Of a stretch of DNA of 64,000 bases, positions 1 to 8,838 are shown piece by piece. The first letter of the stretch is position 1, and each line of letters starts with the position of its first letter. This stretch comes from a marine bacterium B5-7. GTDB taxonomy: Bacteria; Pseudomonadota; Gammaproteobacteria; Arenicellales; CAJQKF01. The notes under the pieces were generated by a model. The model saw only the letters and a list, made by a program, of their open reading frames with translations, was not told the origin of the DNA and did no database searches. The position numbers and the translations under genes were made by a program. The stretch spans positions 124,001-188,000 of the forward strand of contig BQJD01000004.1 in NCBI GenBank assembly GCA_021604525.1, written 5' to 3'.

Positions 1-16
1 AACGACTCGAAATGCC

Positions 17-691
17 ATGACCGTGCGTATTGCTCTGGTTTGTATGGCGACGTTCTGGTTATCCGCATGTGCCACGGTCACGCCCATCACGGGTCAGTTG
101 AGTGGCGAGGTGTTGACACGCTGGCAGCAGCGGACACAGCGTCTCGAAGTCGTTGATCAATGGGATATCAAAGGCCGCATGGGAGTACGCACAGCCGATG
201 ACGGCGGTTCCGCTACGTTTGTCTGGGAGCGTACCGGCCAGACACATCGAATCGAGATGTTTGGACCATTTGGCAGTGGCCGCATCACTATCGAGCAAAC
301 CCCATCCGGCGCTACTTTGACCGATGGCGATGCGCCACCGGTTCTCGCTGATAGCGCGGAAGAACTTCTTTATTACAAAGTTGGCTGGCACGTGCCGTTT
401 CAATCCCTTGAATCCTGGTTGAAAGGGATACCGTCACCGATAGTGCCATACCATTCTCTGGAGGTCGATACCGAAGGCCGGGCATCAGGATTTACCCAGG
501 ATGGCTGGGAAGTATCCATCGTCGACTACGATAAGGGTGATTTGCTGGATTTACCCCACCGGGTATTTATTCACGCACTTCCCGGAACGGTGCATCTGGT
601 AGGAGAATCGGGCGAGGATCTTGGTGATCGCCTTGATGTCCGGGTGGTGTTGAAGCGCTGGCAGATCACAAACGAGACACCGCGCACGTAA
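17..691 (+). CDS. lolB: outer-membrane lipoprotein LolB
   Basis: LolB is the outer-membrane receptor that accepts lipoproteins from periplasmic LolA and inserts them into the inner leaflet of the outer membrane. The 224-residue product has a short signal peptide ending in the lipobox LSAC (residues 15-18), so Cys18 would be lipidated. The mature part opens with the family strand WDIKGRMGVRT near residue 49. ispE follows after 53 nt, a conserved gammaproteobacterial order. The ATG overlaps a TGA at 18-20 in another frame, so a gene cut off by the window edge may end here with an ATGA overlap. Family call is firm; only the exact start is open. Confidence 0.93.
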   Translation: MTVRIALVCMATFWLSACATVTPITGQLSGEVLTRWQQRTQRLEVVDQWDIKGRMGVRTADDGGSATFVWERTGQTHRIEMFGPFGSGRITIEQTPSGATLTDGDAPPVLADSAEELLYYKVGWHVPFQSLESWLKGIPSPIVPYHSLEVDTEGRASGFTQDGWEVSIVDYDKGDLLDLPHRVFIHALPGTVHLVGESGEDLGDRLDVRVVLKRWQITNETPRT

Positions 692-744
692 CCGGCGCAG
701 ATGCAGAATGTCCGAACGGGGCGTGATTCGCAGATGAAATCATT

Positions 745-1602
745 ATGACCAACTTGCGACACTGGCCGGCGCCAGCCAAGATCAACCTGTTTCTTCACGT
801 CATCGGTCGGCGCGATGACGGCTATCATTTGCTGCAAACTGCGTTTCAATTCCTCGACTTCTCCGACTACCTGACATTCGATATTCGCGACGATGGCGTC
901 ATCCGTCGCATAGGTAATACGGAATTGCCGATAGAAGACCTGAGCGTACGCGCAGCACGCCTGCTGCAGCGTCGAAGTGGTGTATCTTGCGGAGTGGATA
1001 TTCGCATCGATAAGCGGATTCCGAGCGGTGCCGGCCTTGGCGGTGGCAGTTCCGATGCGGCAACCACGCTACTCGCATTAAATAACCTGTGGGGTGTCGG
1101 CATGAATCTCGAATCTTTAGCTGGTCTTGCCACACAGCTTGGGGCCGATGTGCCCGTTTTTGTCTCAGGCAGGGCGGCATTTGCCGAGGGAATTGGCAAT
1201 CTGTTGACGCCGATTTCGCCGCCCAAAGCCTGTTATGTGATTATTAAACCGCCCGTTAGCGTCGATACGGGTACGATTTTCACCGACCAGCAATTGACAC
1301 GCGACACGCCGGTGATCAAAATACGCGGTTTTTTAGCGGGCGAGGCTCATAACGATCTTGAACCCGTTACGTGCAGACGATATCCAGAAGTTGGCCATGC
1401 GCTCGATTGGCTGCGGCGCCACGCACCGGCGCGCATGACTGGTAGCGGTTCAGCGGTTTTCGCCGAAGTGCCGGATCGTTCGCGTGGTGAGGCAATCCTG
1501 GCCGATTTACCGAACGCCTTCACGGGTTTCGTTGCCCATGGGGTTAATCAGCATCCGCTTTTTTTGGAATTGGCAGTGGCTGATCAGCAATGTGGACCAT
1601 AA
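745..1602 (+). CDS. ispE: 4-diphosphocytidyl-2-C-methyl-D-erythritol kinase (IspE)
   Basis: Cytoplasmic GHMP-family kinase that phosphorylates CDP-methylerythritol in the MEP pathway to isoprenoid precursors. The N-terminus has PAPAKINLFLHV-like sequence, here WPAPAKINLFL. The ATP-binding GHMP motif PSGAGLGGGSSDAA lies at about residues 93-106, and the C-terminal glycine motif ARMTGSGSAVF near residue 230. Length (285 aa) fits the family. It sits between lolB and a tRNA-Gln/prs, the standard arrangement. Translation starts at ATG 745; no competing start is needed. Confidence 0.96.
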   Translation: MTNLRHWPAPAKINLFLHVIGRRDDGYHLLQTAFQFLDFSDYLTFDIRDDGVIRRIGNTELPIEDLSVRAARLLQRRSGVSCGVDIRIDKRIPSGAGLGGGSSDAATTLLALNNLWGVGMNLESLAGLATQLGADVPVFVSGRAAFAEGIGNLLTPISPPKACYVIIKPPVSVDTGTIFTDQQLTRDTPVIKIRGFLAGEAHNDLEPVTCRRYPEVGHALDWLRRHAPARMTGSGSAVFAEVPDRSRGEAILADLPNAFTGFVAHGVNQHPLFLELAVADQQCGP

Positions 1603-1655
1603 TACCGTCGAGTCAGCCCGTTGTGGCACATCGAATGATCGAGTGTTCCGTGTAT

Positions 1656-1732
1656 TGGGGTGTAGCCAAGAGGTCTAAGGCACCGGATTTTGATTCCGGC
1701 ATTCCCAGGTTCGAATCCTGGCACCCCAGCCA
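1656..1732 (+). tRNA. tRNA-Gln (anticodon TTG)
   Basis: Cloverleaf is readable by eye: the acceptor strand TGGGGTG at 1656-1662 pairs with CACCCCA at 1722-1728, followed by discriminator G and an encoded CCA (1730-1732). The anticodon stem CCGGA/TCCGG encloses a seven-base loop with TTG at 1690-1692, and the T arm contains GGTTCGAATCC. The T-initial acceptor end is typical of bacterial tRNA-Gln. It lies between ispE and prs, as in many gammaproteobacteria. Confidence 0.97.
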
Positions 1733-1804
1733 TATGGCCGGTTTTGGTATTCGACGGGCTGAAGAAATCGATACTCCAGAGGTTTGCCAGTGGGATTAGA
1801 GAAC

Positions 1805-2740
1805 ATGGCAGTGTTCAGCGGCAACGCCAATCCGGCGCTTGCCGCACTGGTCGTGCGCCATCTTGGTTTGCCGATCGGTCGTGCTGTGGTCGACAAGTTT
1901 AGCGACGGCGAAGTCAACGTCGAAATCATGGAGAACGTACGAGGGCGGGATGTCTTCGTAATCCAGCCGACTTGCGCGCCGGCCAACGACAATCTCATGG
2001 AGTTGTTGATCATGATCGATGCCTTGTCGCGGGCATCGGCCAAACGGATAACCGCGGTAGTTCCGTATTTCGGGTATTCGCGACAGGACCGCCGACCGCG
2101 GACCGCCCGAGTGGCCATAAGCGCCAAGCTGGTTGCGACAATGTTCAGCGTGGCGGGTGCTAATCGGGTGTTGACCATGGATCTTCACGCCGATCAGATA
2201 CAGGGTTTTTTCAGTATCCCGACTGACAATATCTATGCCTCACCGGTATTGCTCAGTGAGCTGTGGCGAAATCAGCCGGATAACCTGCTGGTCGTCTCAC
2301 CGGATGTCGGCGGCGTGGTACGGGCGCGGGCCATGGCCAAGCAGCTCGGCGTAGATCTGGCGATTATCGACAAACGCCGACCGCGCGCCAACGAAGCCAA
2401 AGTGATGCATATCATCGGTGAAGTCGACGGACGAAGCTGTGTGCTGATGGACGACATGGTGGATACCGCCAATACGTTATGTCAGGCGGCTACAGCGCTT
2501 AAACAGGCCGGTGCGACACGTGTGATGGCCTGTGCAACACACCCGGTATTGTCCGGAAGAGCTGTGCGGAACATACAGGAATCTGCACTCGACGAGGTGG
2601 TGGTGACCAATTCCATCCCATTGAGCGAAGCGGCAGACGCCTGCCCCAAAATACGGCAAATCAGTATTGCCGAGTTGCTGGCAGAGTCGATCCGCAGGAT
2701 ATCGGACGCCGATTCAGTCAGTTCGCTATTCATGGACTGA
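1805..2740 (+). CDS. prs: ribose-phosphate pyrophosphokinase (PRPP synthase)
   Basis: Makes PRPP from ribose-5-phosphate and ATP, feeding purine, pyrimidine, His, Trp and NAD synthesis. Recognisable blocks are [12 protein letters not shown] at the N-terminus, [27 protein letters not shown], and [19 protein letters not shown]. The PRPP loop reads [11 protein letters not shown] (codon AAT at 2471-2473), where the family normally has a glycine, as in DTGGT or DTAGT; this substitution is unusual. ATG 1805 gives the family-like N-terminus. TTG 1784 and GTG 1790 are in-frame alternatives, and GTG 1790 has an AGAGG about 7 nt upstream. Confidence 0.94.
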   Translation: MAVFSGNANPALAALVVRHLGLPIGRAVVDKFSDGEVNVEIMENVRGRDVFVIQPTCAPANDNLMELLIMIDALSRASAKRITAVVPYFGYSRQDRRPRTARVAISAKLVATMFSVAGANRVLTMDLHADQIQGFFSIPTDNIYASPVLLSELWRNQPDNLLVVSPDVGGVVRARAMAKQLGVDLAIIDKRRPRANEAKVMHIIGEVDGRSCVLMDDMVDTANTLCQAATALKQAGATRVMACATHPVLSGRAVRNIQESALDEVVVTNSIPLSEAADACPKIRQISIAELLAESIRRISDADSVSSLFMD

Positions 2741-2830
2741 TGGTTTTTAGATTGAACTTTTTAAATAGCCGCCACGTTGCAATGGGCATGGCGGTACGAG
2801 TCGAATAATTTCTCTTTAGTGGAGTAGAAA

Positions 2831-3502
2831 ATGAGTGATTTCATAGTCAATGCACAAGTCCGGGAAGAAACCGGTACCCGTGCCATGCGCAGAATGCGTA
2901 TTGCCAAGAAAGTTCCTGCTGTCGTCTATGGCGCCGGCAAGGACAACCAATCGATAGTGCTGGAGCATGATCCATTCATGCACCAGCTTGAGATCGAGGC
3001 GTTCCAGAACTCGATTCTCACCCTGAAAGCTTCCGGCAACTCGCAGCAGGTTATTCTGCGCGAAGTGCAGATGCATCCCTTTAAGCCGATTGTCATGCAC
3101 GCTGATTTTCAGCGCATCAGCGCCACTGAAAAACTGCACATGTCGATTCCTGTTCACTTTACGGGTGAAGACGACGCGCCGGGTGTGCTGCTCGAAGGCG
3201 GAATCGTGTCGCATCTCATCACCGAGATTGACATCGTCTGTTTGCCGGCAGATCTGCCGGAGTATCTTGAGGTCGACGTTTCCAAACTGGCGTTGGGCGA
3301 ATCTGTCCATCTCTCTGAGGTTACCCTGCCCAAGGACGTCGAGTTCGTGACGCCGCCGGAAGAGGATGCCGATCATGCCGTCGTTTCCATCCTCCAGCCA
3401 CGACTCGAGATAGACGAAGACGAGGCCGAGGACGAGGAAGGTATCGAGGCCGGCGGAGAAGAGACCACCGATTCGGAAGAAGAATCCGGGGACGACAGCT
3501 AG
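2831..3502 (+). CDS. rplY: 50S ribosomal protein L25/general stress protein Ctc
   Basis: Binds 5S rRNA in the large ribosomal subunit. This is the long Ctc/TL5 form (223 aa): an N-terminal L25 domain (about residues 1-95), a C-terminal beta domain (about 96-185), and a very acidic tail rich in Glu and Asp after residue 190. GGAG lies 9 nt upstream of the ATG. It stands between prs and pth, the canonical order. The acidic tail is compositionally extreme but occurs in many long-form L25 proteins. Confidence 0.95.
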   Translation: MSDFIVNAQVREETGTRAMRRMRIAKKVPAVVYGAGKDNQSIVLEHDPFMHQLEIEAFQNSILTLKASGNSQQVILREVQMHPFKPIVMHADFQRISATEKLHMSIPVHFTGEDDAPGVLLEGGIVSHLITEIDIVCLPADLPEYLEVDVSKLALGESVHLSEVTLPKDVEFVTPPEEDADHAVVSILQPRLEIDEDEAEDEEGIEAGGEETTDSEEESGDDS

Positions 3503-3596
3503 CATCGACCAATAGTCAACGGATTAGCGGGATCAAAAAACGCGTAGCGAATAATGATCCCGATCTGTCCAGGCTGCATGGCTGGCTGCGCTGATT

Positions 3597-4202
3597 GTGA
3601 ATATTCGACTGGTTGCGGGGCTCGGAAATCCGGGCCCCGAATACCGTGACACACGCCATAACGCGGGATTTCAATGTGTCGATCGAATGGCAGAACGGCT
3701 TGGTGTCAGTCTTAAGGACCAGGCGAAATTTTTCGGACGTCACGGACGATTAAATCCAAACGCAGCATCACCATCGTTTGTCAGGCTCTCTGTTAGCGAA
3801 CCGTTGTCGTTACTGGAGCCCACCTGCTGGATGAATCATAGCGGCCGTTCAGTGGCTGCGTGTGCCGCGTTTTACCGTATTCAACCCGCTGAAATATTGG
3901 TTGTTCACGACGAACTCGATCTCGAGCCCGGCTGCATCCGGTTAAAAACCGGGGGTGGACATGGCGGTCATAACGGACTGCGCGATATTGTCTCAAACAT
4001 CGGCGGCTCGGGATTTCACCGACTTCGTGTGGGCATTGGGCATCCGGGCCATGCAAATCGGGTGGTGTCGTGGGTGTTATCCCGACCTGGCTCGGTGGAA
4101 TCAAACCTGATCAGCGACGCCATCGAGCGGGCACTCGATTCATTGCCGGAAATCCTTGCCGGTGACTTTGCCGGCGCGATGAACCGCCTTCACAAAAATT
4201 GA
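3597..4202 (+). CDS. pth: peptidyl-tRNA hydrolase
   Basis: Releases peptides from prematurely dropped peptidyl-tRNA in the cytoplasm. The start is a GTG giving MNIRLVAGLGNPG. The catalytic histidine is His21 in YRDTRHNAGF, and the partner aspartate lies in VVHDELDLEPG. The signature GGGHGGHNGLRDI follows. Compared with the short E. coli enzyme there is a small extra loop around residues 58-72 before the CWMNHSG strand. ychF starts 16 nt after the stop, so the two are probably cotranscribed. Confidence 0.95.
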   Translation: MNIRLVAGLGNPGPEYRDTRHNAGFQCVDRMAERLGVSLKDQAKFFGRHGRLNPNAASPSFVRLSVSEPLSLLEPTCWMNHSGRSVAACAAFYRIQPAEILVVHDELDLEPGCIRLKTGGGHGGHNGLRDIVSNIGGSGFHRLRVGIGHPGHANRVVSWVLSRPGSVESNLISDAIERALDSLPEILAGDFAGAMNRLHKN

Positions 4203-4218
4203 CAGGAATAACTGACCC

Positions 4219-5310
4219 ATGGGTTTTCGCTGCGGTATCGTTGGACTTCCCAACGTCGGCAAATCTACCTTGTTCAATGCGCTGACACGTTCCGGTGTCG
4301 ATGCACAGAATTATCCTTTTTGTACCATCGAACCGAATACAGGCATCGTCGAGGTTCCCGATGAACGCCTTAACCGGATTGCCGCCATTTGCAAACCGGA
4401 ACGCGTCATTCCAACAGTTATTGAATTTGTTGATATCGCCGGATTAGTGGCCGGCGCATCCCAGGGCGAAGGACTTGGAAACAAATTCCTGTCGCATATT
4501 CGCGAGGTCGATGCCGTCGCGCATGTGGTACGGGCCTTCGTCGATGACGATGTAACTCATGTGGCCGATCGGGTCGATCCGATTGCCGATATCGAAACGA
4601 TCAATACGGAACTTGCGCTGGCGGATCTCGATACTGCCGGCCGTGCGCTTGATCGTGCAAACAAAGCCTCCAAATCCGGAGACAAGGCGCAGATCAGGCT
4701 TCGCGACTTTCTCGAAACAGTTCGCGATCATCTTGATACGGGAAGCCCCGCGCGCAGTATGGATCTTGACGATACCAGTCGTCAGTTGCTCAAGCCGCTG
4801 TGCCTGCTCACCGCTAAACCGATGATGTACATCTGCAATGTGGCTGAGGACGAACTCGATGGCAATCCTCTGGTCGATCAGGTTCACGCCGTTGCCGACA
4901 AGGAGAATGCCGATATCGTGGTGGTATCTGCGGCAGTTGAGCAGGAAATATCCGAACTCGACGAGGCGGAACGATGCGAGTTTCTGAGTGCCATGGGTCT
5001 CGATGAATCCGGTCTCGACCGCGTTATCAGGGCTGGCTATCATCTGCTCGGGTTGAATACATTTTTCACTGCGGGCAAGAAAGAAGCCCGTGCGTGGACA
5101 TTTCGCAAGGGGGCGAGCGCGCCCCAAACCGCCGGTGTGATTCATACTGACTTCGAGCGTGGCTTCATCCGCGCCGAAACCATCGAATATGACGACTATG
5201 TTCGATATAACGGCGAGCAGGGCGCCAAAGAGGCCGGCCGAATGCGCCTAGAAGGCAAGGAATACATTGTCCAGGACGGTGACATCATGCACTTTCGCTT
5301 CAACGTCTAG
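4219..5310 (+). CDS. ychF: redox-regulated ribosome-associated ATPase YchF (OLA1 family)
   Basis: Obg-related P-loop protein that prefers ATP over GTP and binds ribosomes. The P-loop GLPNVGKST is near residue 9. The base-recognition motif is NVAE (in YICNVAEDE) instead of the GTPase NKxD, the hallmark of this subfamily. The C-terminus is the TGS domain ending in YIVQDGDIMHFRFNV. Length is 363 aa, the family norm. It follows pth closely and precedes tRNA-Met. Confidence 0.97.
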   Translation: MGFRCGIVGLPNVGKSTLFNALTRSGVDAQNYPFCTIEPNTGIVEVPDERLNRIAAICKPERVIPTVIEFVDIAGLVAGASQGEGLGNKFLSHIREVDAVAHVVRAFVDDDVTHVADRVDPIADIETINTELALADLDTAGRALDRANKASKSGDKAQIRLRDFLETVRDHLDTGSPARSMDLDDTSRQLLKPLCLLTAKPMMYICNVAEDELDGNPLVDQVHAVADKENADIVVVSAAVEQEISELDEAERCEFLSAMGLDESGLDRVIRAGYHLLGLNTFFTAGKKEARAWTFRKGASAPQTAGVIHTDFERGFIRAETIEYDDYVRYNGEQGAKEAGRMRLEGKEYIVQDGDIMHFRFNV

Positions 5311-5423
5311 CAGGCTGTGAGACGGACCGCCATAAGGCCTGTCCGCACACGGCAATTCGATTGCACATTGCGCTCAAAGCACTTGCCGAATGCAATCTAA
5401 ACCGTTATCTTTCCGAGCCCCGT

Positions 5424-5500
5424 GGCTATGTAGCTCAGCTGGTTAGAGCACATCACTCATAATGATGGGGTCGGTAGTTCGAATCTACCCATAGCCACCA
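5424..5500 (+). tRNA. tRNA-Met, elongator (anticodon CAT)
   Basis: The acceptor strand GGCTATG at 5424-5430 pairs with CATAGCC at 5490-5496, followed by A and an encoded CCA ending at 5500. The D arm (TAGCTCAGCTGGTTAGAGC) and the anticodon arm ATCACTCATAATGAT are close to E. coli elongator tRNA-Met. The T arm contains GTTCGAATC. The sequence immediately downstream is A+T-richer and carries gene relics, so this tRNA may have been an integration point, though no duplicated 3' end was found. Confidence 0.96.
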
Positions 5501-5603
5501 ATCCTCTCTCACCATATCCCTCAAAAAACAAGCATTTAAACGTATACTGTCCCCACTAGGGCTAACTACTTGAAACCGTATTTCTGGTTGTCAGGTAGCC
5601 AAT

Positions 5604-5792
5604 AGGTAGCCAAAAGGCATTCTCATAATCGGTGATGTCGTGAGGACGCTGAAGGACTTGTTCGTGAAGTACGGTCGTCCTGGCTGTCTTCGCAGTGATT
5701 ATGGGACGGATACTGCGGCAAGCGAAGACACAATTAGGCGCGAGATCAATTGCCAATACCAAATCCGAAAAACATTGACTCTGTCTGATTAA
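5604..5792 (+). pseudogene. probable transposase (DDE/rve type) relic
   Basis: No intact gene lies in the 540 bases between tRNA-Met (5500) and 6041. The frame ending at TAA 5790-5792 reads GDVVRTLKDLFVKYGRP and then LRSDYGTD, which resembles the integrase-core block of IS3/IS481-type transposases (typically LRSDNGPEF). There is no start codon, N-terminal helix-turn-helix or terminal inverted repeat, so it would be a small remnant. A 10-bp direct repeat AGGTAGCCAA occurs at 5593-5602 and 5604-5613. The minus strand of 5598-5615 also matches part of the methyltransferase at 36879 (one mismatch in 18 nt), so the assignment is ambiguous. 5793-6040 is A+T-rich and shows nothing else. Confidence 0.4.
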
Positions 5793-6040
5793 ATACTTTT
5801 ACGGATTAAAATATAAAATTGGAACTTGGTCTGACGATTTCGGCTATTCGGTTTAGATAAAATTTGAAAATGTCCGGTTTATACTTCATTGCTGACACTA
5901 GTGGAATCCGCCATGAGCCCATATTATCAATCCTCTTTCAATGCACAGCCTGTACTACATTGACTGTCATTTTCTTCGCGTGACACGCACGACCATGTTG
6001 ACGTTTTATTGCTTGACGTAGCCATTCCCCCCCTCTAATT

Positions 6041-6904
6041 ATGACTACTGAAATAAATCCGACGATCCTGGTAACAGGTGCGAGTGGATTATTTGGTGGA
6101 GAAATAGGAAGACAGCTTAACGACAGCGGTTTTACTTTCCGCATACTTCTGCGGGATCAAGCCAGAGCTCCTGAATTCACAGGGCGAATAGAAACAGCGA
6201 TTGGTGACTTTGCTAACCCTGACAGCCTGCCAGCTGCGCTTGAAGGTATAGAGCGTGTATTTCTTGCCTCCTACGATGGACCAGAGGTTGTCGAACATCA
6301 AGCTAATTTTCTCGCAGCAGCAAAGCGCACTGGTGTCAGACACGTAGTACGCCTTTCTGCCAACGGCACAGAAGAATGGGCGCATCTGTCAATCTTCAAT
6401 CAGCATCGAATATGCGACCGCCAGCTAGTTGACTCCGGGTTGGAATACACACTGCTAAAGCCAGTATGGGTTATGCAGAACTTCACCTCATTCATGATGG
6501 TCAACGATAACATCCGTGTACCTGCACAGGACGGAGTGGCTGGTCAGGTCGATGCCCGTGATGTCGCTTCCGTGGCGTTAGCCGCGCTGACCATGGAGGG
6601 ACATGTCGGTAAAGACTACGTATTGTGTGCAGAGGCGTTGTCTCATGGCGAGATTGCCCAACTACTCTCACGGTCTACGGGACGCAACATTACCTATGTT
6701 GACCTTGATCCTGAAACATACAGGAAAGAGCTTGAGTCCTCCGGCTGGACCAAGAAGTCGATTGATTCCATGCTTGGCTTGTTTGACGACATCCGGGCTG
6801 GTACCAACAGCGACAGTATGGTGGGCGACACGATTAAACCGATACTTGGCCGCCCGGGTATTCTCTTTCGACAGTTTGCAAAGGATTACGCCTCAAGCAT
6901 ATGA
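6041..6904 (+). CDS. NmrA-like NAD(P)-binding oxidoreductase
   Basis: Atypical short-chain dehydrogenase of the NmrA/NAD(P)H-quinone-reductase-like group (287 aa). The Rossmann motif ILVTGASGLFGGEIGRQL (TGASGxxG) is at residues 9-26, and later blocks such as RVFLASYDGPEV and VDARDVASVALAAL fit the family. No catalytic Tyr-x-x-x-Lys is obvious, as is common in NmrA proteins, so it may be a redox sensor or a reductase of unknown substrate. No good Shine-Dalgarno precedes the ATG. It sits in the A+T-richer stretch after tRNA-Met and may be horizontally acquired. Confidence 0.8.
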   Translation: MTTEINPTILVTGASGLFGGEIGRQLNDSGFTFRILLRDQARAPEFTGRIETAIGDFANPDSLPAALEGIERVFLASYDGPEVVEHQANFLAAAKRTGVRHVVRLSANGTEEWAHLSIFNQHRICDRQLVDSGLEYTLLKPVWVMQNFTSFMMVNDNIRVPAQDGVAGQVDARDVASVALAALTMEGHVGKDYVLCAEALSHGEIAQLLSRSTGRNITYVDLDPETYRKELESSGWTKKSIDSMLGLFDDIRAGTNSDSMVGDTIKPILGRPGILFRQFAKDYASSI

Positions 6905-6931
6905 GTCGAATAGCGGCTCAGATTAATCTAA

Positions 6932-7641
6932 ATGAAAGGAGAAAAATCAAAGCACCACCTGACTAAAGATTTGGTGGCTCTTGTCGAACGAAAGGAACCT
7001 GACCCAGGCCCTGAACCGGGGAGCAGAGAACACAGTTTTGAGGATTTCAGCAAAATTGCCGATGATGTTCTTATAGAATATTCTCCGGACGAATTGTGGC
7101 TGTTTGCTTATGGATCACTGATCTGGAATCCAGATTTCGATCATTCAGTTGTAGAAATAGCAGTTGCAAATGGGTGGCATCGCTCCTTTTGTCTCAAGTT
7201 GACTCGCTGGAGGGGGACTCGTGAGCTGCCAGCATTGATGTTGGCACTGGACAAGGGGGCGATCATGTACTGGGGTGGCGTATAGACTATCTGGCGGTGA
7301 TCACAAAACCCAGATAGTTCGATTGTTGGAGCGAGAGATTGATGCCAATCCCTCTACAAATGTACCTCGTTGGATCGACATTTCGACGGACTCCGGCTGA
7401 ATTCGGGCGCTAACTTTTGTCGCAGATCCGAGTGGTCCCGCCTATACTGGTAAACTAACCCAGGATGAAACTGCATGGGTTTTAGCAAGGGCGGCAGGAC
7501 ACTTGGGGATCATGTGCACAATATCTTTACAATACTTTCACGAAATTGGAATCGGAAGGTATTCATGATACTGACCTCAATGCTATTCAACAGCTCGTTG
7601 CTAATGAAATTATTACAATGCACAGGCTACAAAAGAACTAG
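6932..7641 (+). pseudogene. broken ChaC-type gamma-glutamylcyclotransferase
   Basis: An intact ChaC-family enzyme would cleave glutathione to 5-oxoproline and Cys-Gly. The first frame (6932-7285) gives LWLFAYGSLIWNPDFDH and NGWHRSFCLKLTRWRGTREL, then stops after YWGGV. The homology continues as GVAYRLSGG in a second frame from about 7272, is cut by TGA at 7398-7400, resumes as RALTFVADPSGPAYTGKL, and shifts again near 7500 to a third frame reading GSCAQYLYNTFTKLE up to TAG 7641. Two frameshifts and one in-frame stop make a functional product unlikely. The reconstructed length of about 236 codons fits the family. Sequencing error is less likely because three lesions occur together. Confidence 0.85.
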
Positions 7642-7825
7642 TTATTCCGAAGCTTTTCTAGAGAATTTTCTAATGTAAATGTCAGCAATGAGCAAGGAGC
7701 CGCCGCAAGGGTTAGAAATCTCGATCCGTCGGAATCATACTCACAGCAGATGTATTCGTTACTAGTTGGAGTGCTCACAACCAGTAAATTAGTGTTGATG
7801 GTCCTCGGCTTATCGGAGTTGATCT

Positions 7826-8647
7826 ATGCCCAATAAAGTACAAAATCATTATAGCAGTAGGGTTGATCTAGCGCTTGAAATAGAAAGGAAGCTAGAAGCA
7901 GCGGGAAAGTATCCAGACAATCTCAAAGCTATCGATTTGTCGACCGTTGACGAATTCCACATCAGGGGTCGAAAGGCTACACTGGAATTGGGTCGCCGCA
8001 TGAATCTGGATAGTGGTTCGAGCGTTCTGGACATTGGCAGTGGGCTCGGTGGGCCCGCCCGAACGATCGCTGAAGAATATGGCTGCCTCGTTACCGGTAT
8101 AGATTTGACCCAGGCGTTTTGTGATGCTGCAAACCAAATGTCCAAGTGGGTAAATCTGGACGACAAAGTTACCTTTCAGCAGGGTGATGCAACAGATCTA
8201 CCATTTGAAGACCATCAATTCGATGCAGCAATGACGGTCCATGTGGCAATGAATATACCTGCTAAAGATAAAGTCTATTCCGAAGCCAAGAGAGTCATCA
8301 AGTCTGGTGGCGTCTTTGTAGTCTATGATGTACTCAAAGGTGAAGGTGATGATCTACTGTTCCCTGTTCCCTGGGCCAGGGAACCTTCTATTAGCTATTT
8401 GGAGACCTCAGAAGGGATGGAGAACCTACTTACGAAGGCGGGTTTTCAGATTGTTCAAATCGATGACTCAACCGAGGAGAGCCATGAGTGGTTCGAGGCG
8501 ATGTTGGACCGACTATCGAAGTCAGGGCCTCCGTCAGTCTCATTTCAAGCATTCTTGGGGGATGAATATCCCGACATGGTTCGGAACCAGGTGCGTAATC
8601 TAGCGGAGAGGCGGATCAGGACCGTAACTTTTGTCTGCGCGGCTTGA
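7826..8647 (+). CDS. class I SAM-dependent methyltransferase
   Basis: Cytoplasmic methyltransferase of 273 aa. SAM-binding motif I is VLDIGSGLGGPARTIAEEYG (about residues 68-87), followed by the acidic residue in VTGIDLT and by FQQGDATDLPF. This layout is typical of small-molecule methyltransferases of the sarcosine/dimethylglycine and sterol/UbiE-like groups; the substrate cannot be told from sequence. GGAG lies about 9 nt before the ATG. It stands alone after the ChaC pseudogene, at the end of the accessory stretch. The 184 bases before it (7642-7825) show nothing convincing. Confidence 0.85.
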   Translation: MPNKVQNHYSSRVDLALEIERKLEAAGKYPDNLKAIDLSTVDEFHIRGRKATLELGRRMNLDSGSSVLDIGSGLGGPARTIAEEYGCLVTGIDLTQAFCDAANQMSKWVNLDDKVTFQQGDATDLPFEDHQFDAAMTVHVAMNIPAKDKVYSEAKRVIKSGGVFVVYDVLKGEGDDLLFPVPWAREPSISYLETSEGMENLLTKAGFQIVQIDDSTEESHEWFEAMLDRLSKSGPPSVSFQAFLGDEYPDMVRNQVRNLAERRIRTVTFVCAA

Positions 8648-8838
8648 GCCAAAGACCGCTTGGGGCAAATAACAGTCATTGTCACTAGGCAACTGTTCGA
8701 TTTGGTTAAACCCGGTTACCAGTATTTGTCAGATCAGATAACGCATTTACACATAAGCAACCAATAATAACTAGCCTAGTGACCGATCCGAAAATCGGTG
8801 CGACTGTATGGGTGCAGGTATCACCATTTCCCGTTGAT

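Noticed and set aside
2816-3505. 229-codon open frame on the minus strand opposite rplY
   Set aside because: It mirrors the well-identified L25 gene almost base for base and has no family resemblance; it is an antisense artefact of codon usage.
4444-5145. 233-codon minus-strand frame opposite ychF
   Set aside because: Lies wholly within a highly conserved gene and lacks motifs or a ribosome-binding site.
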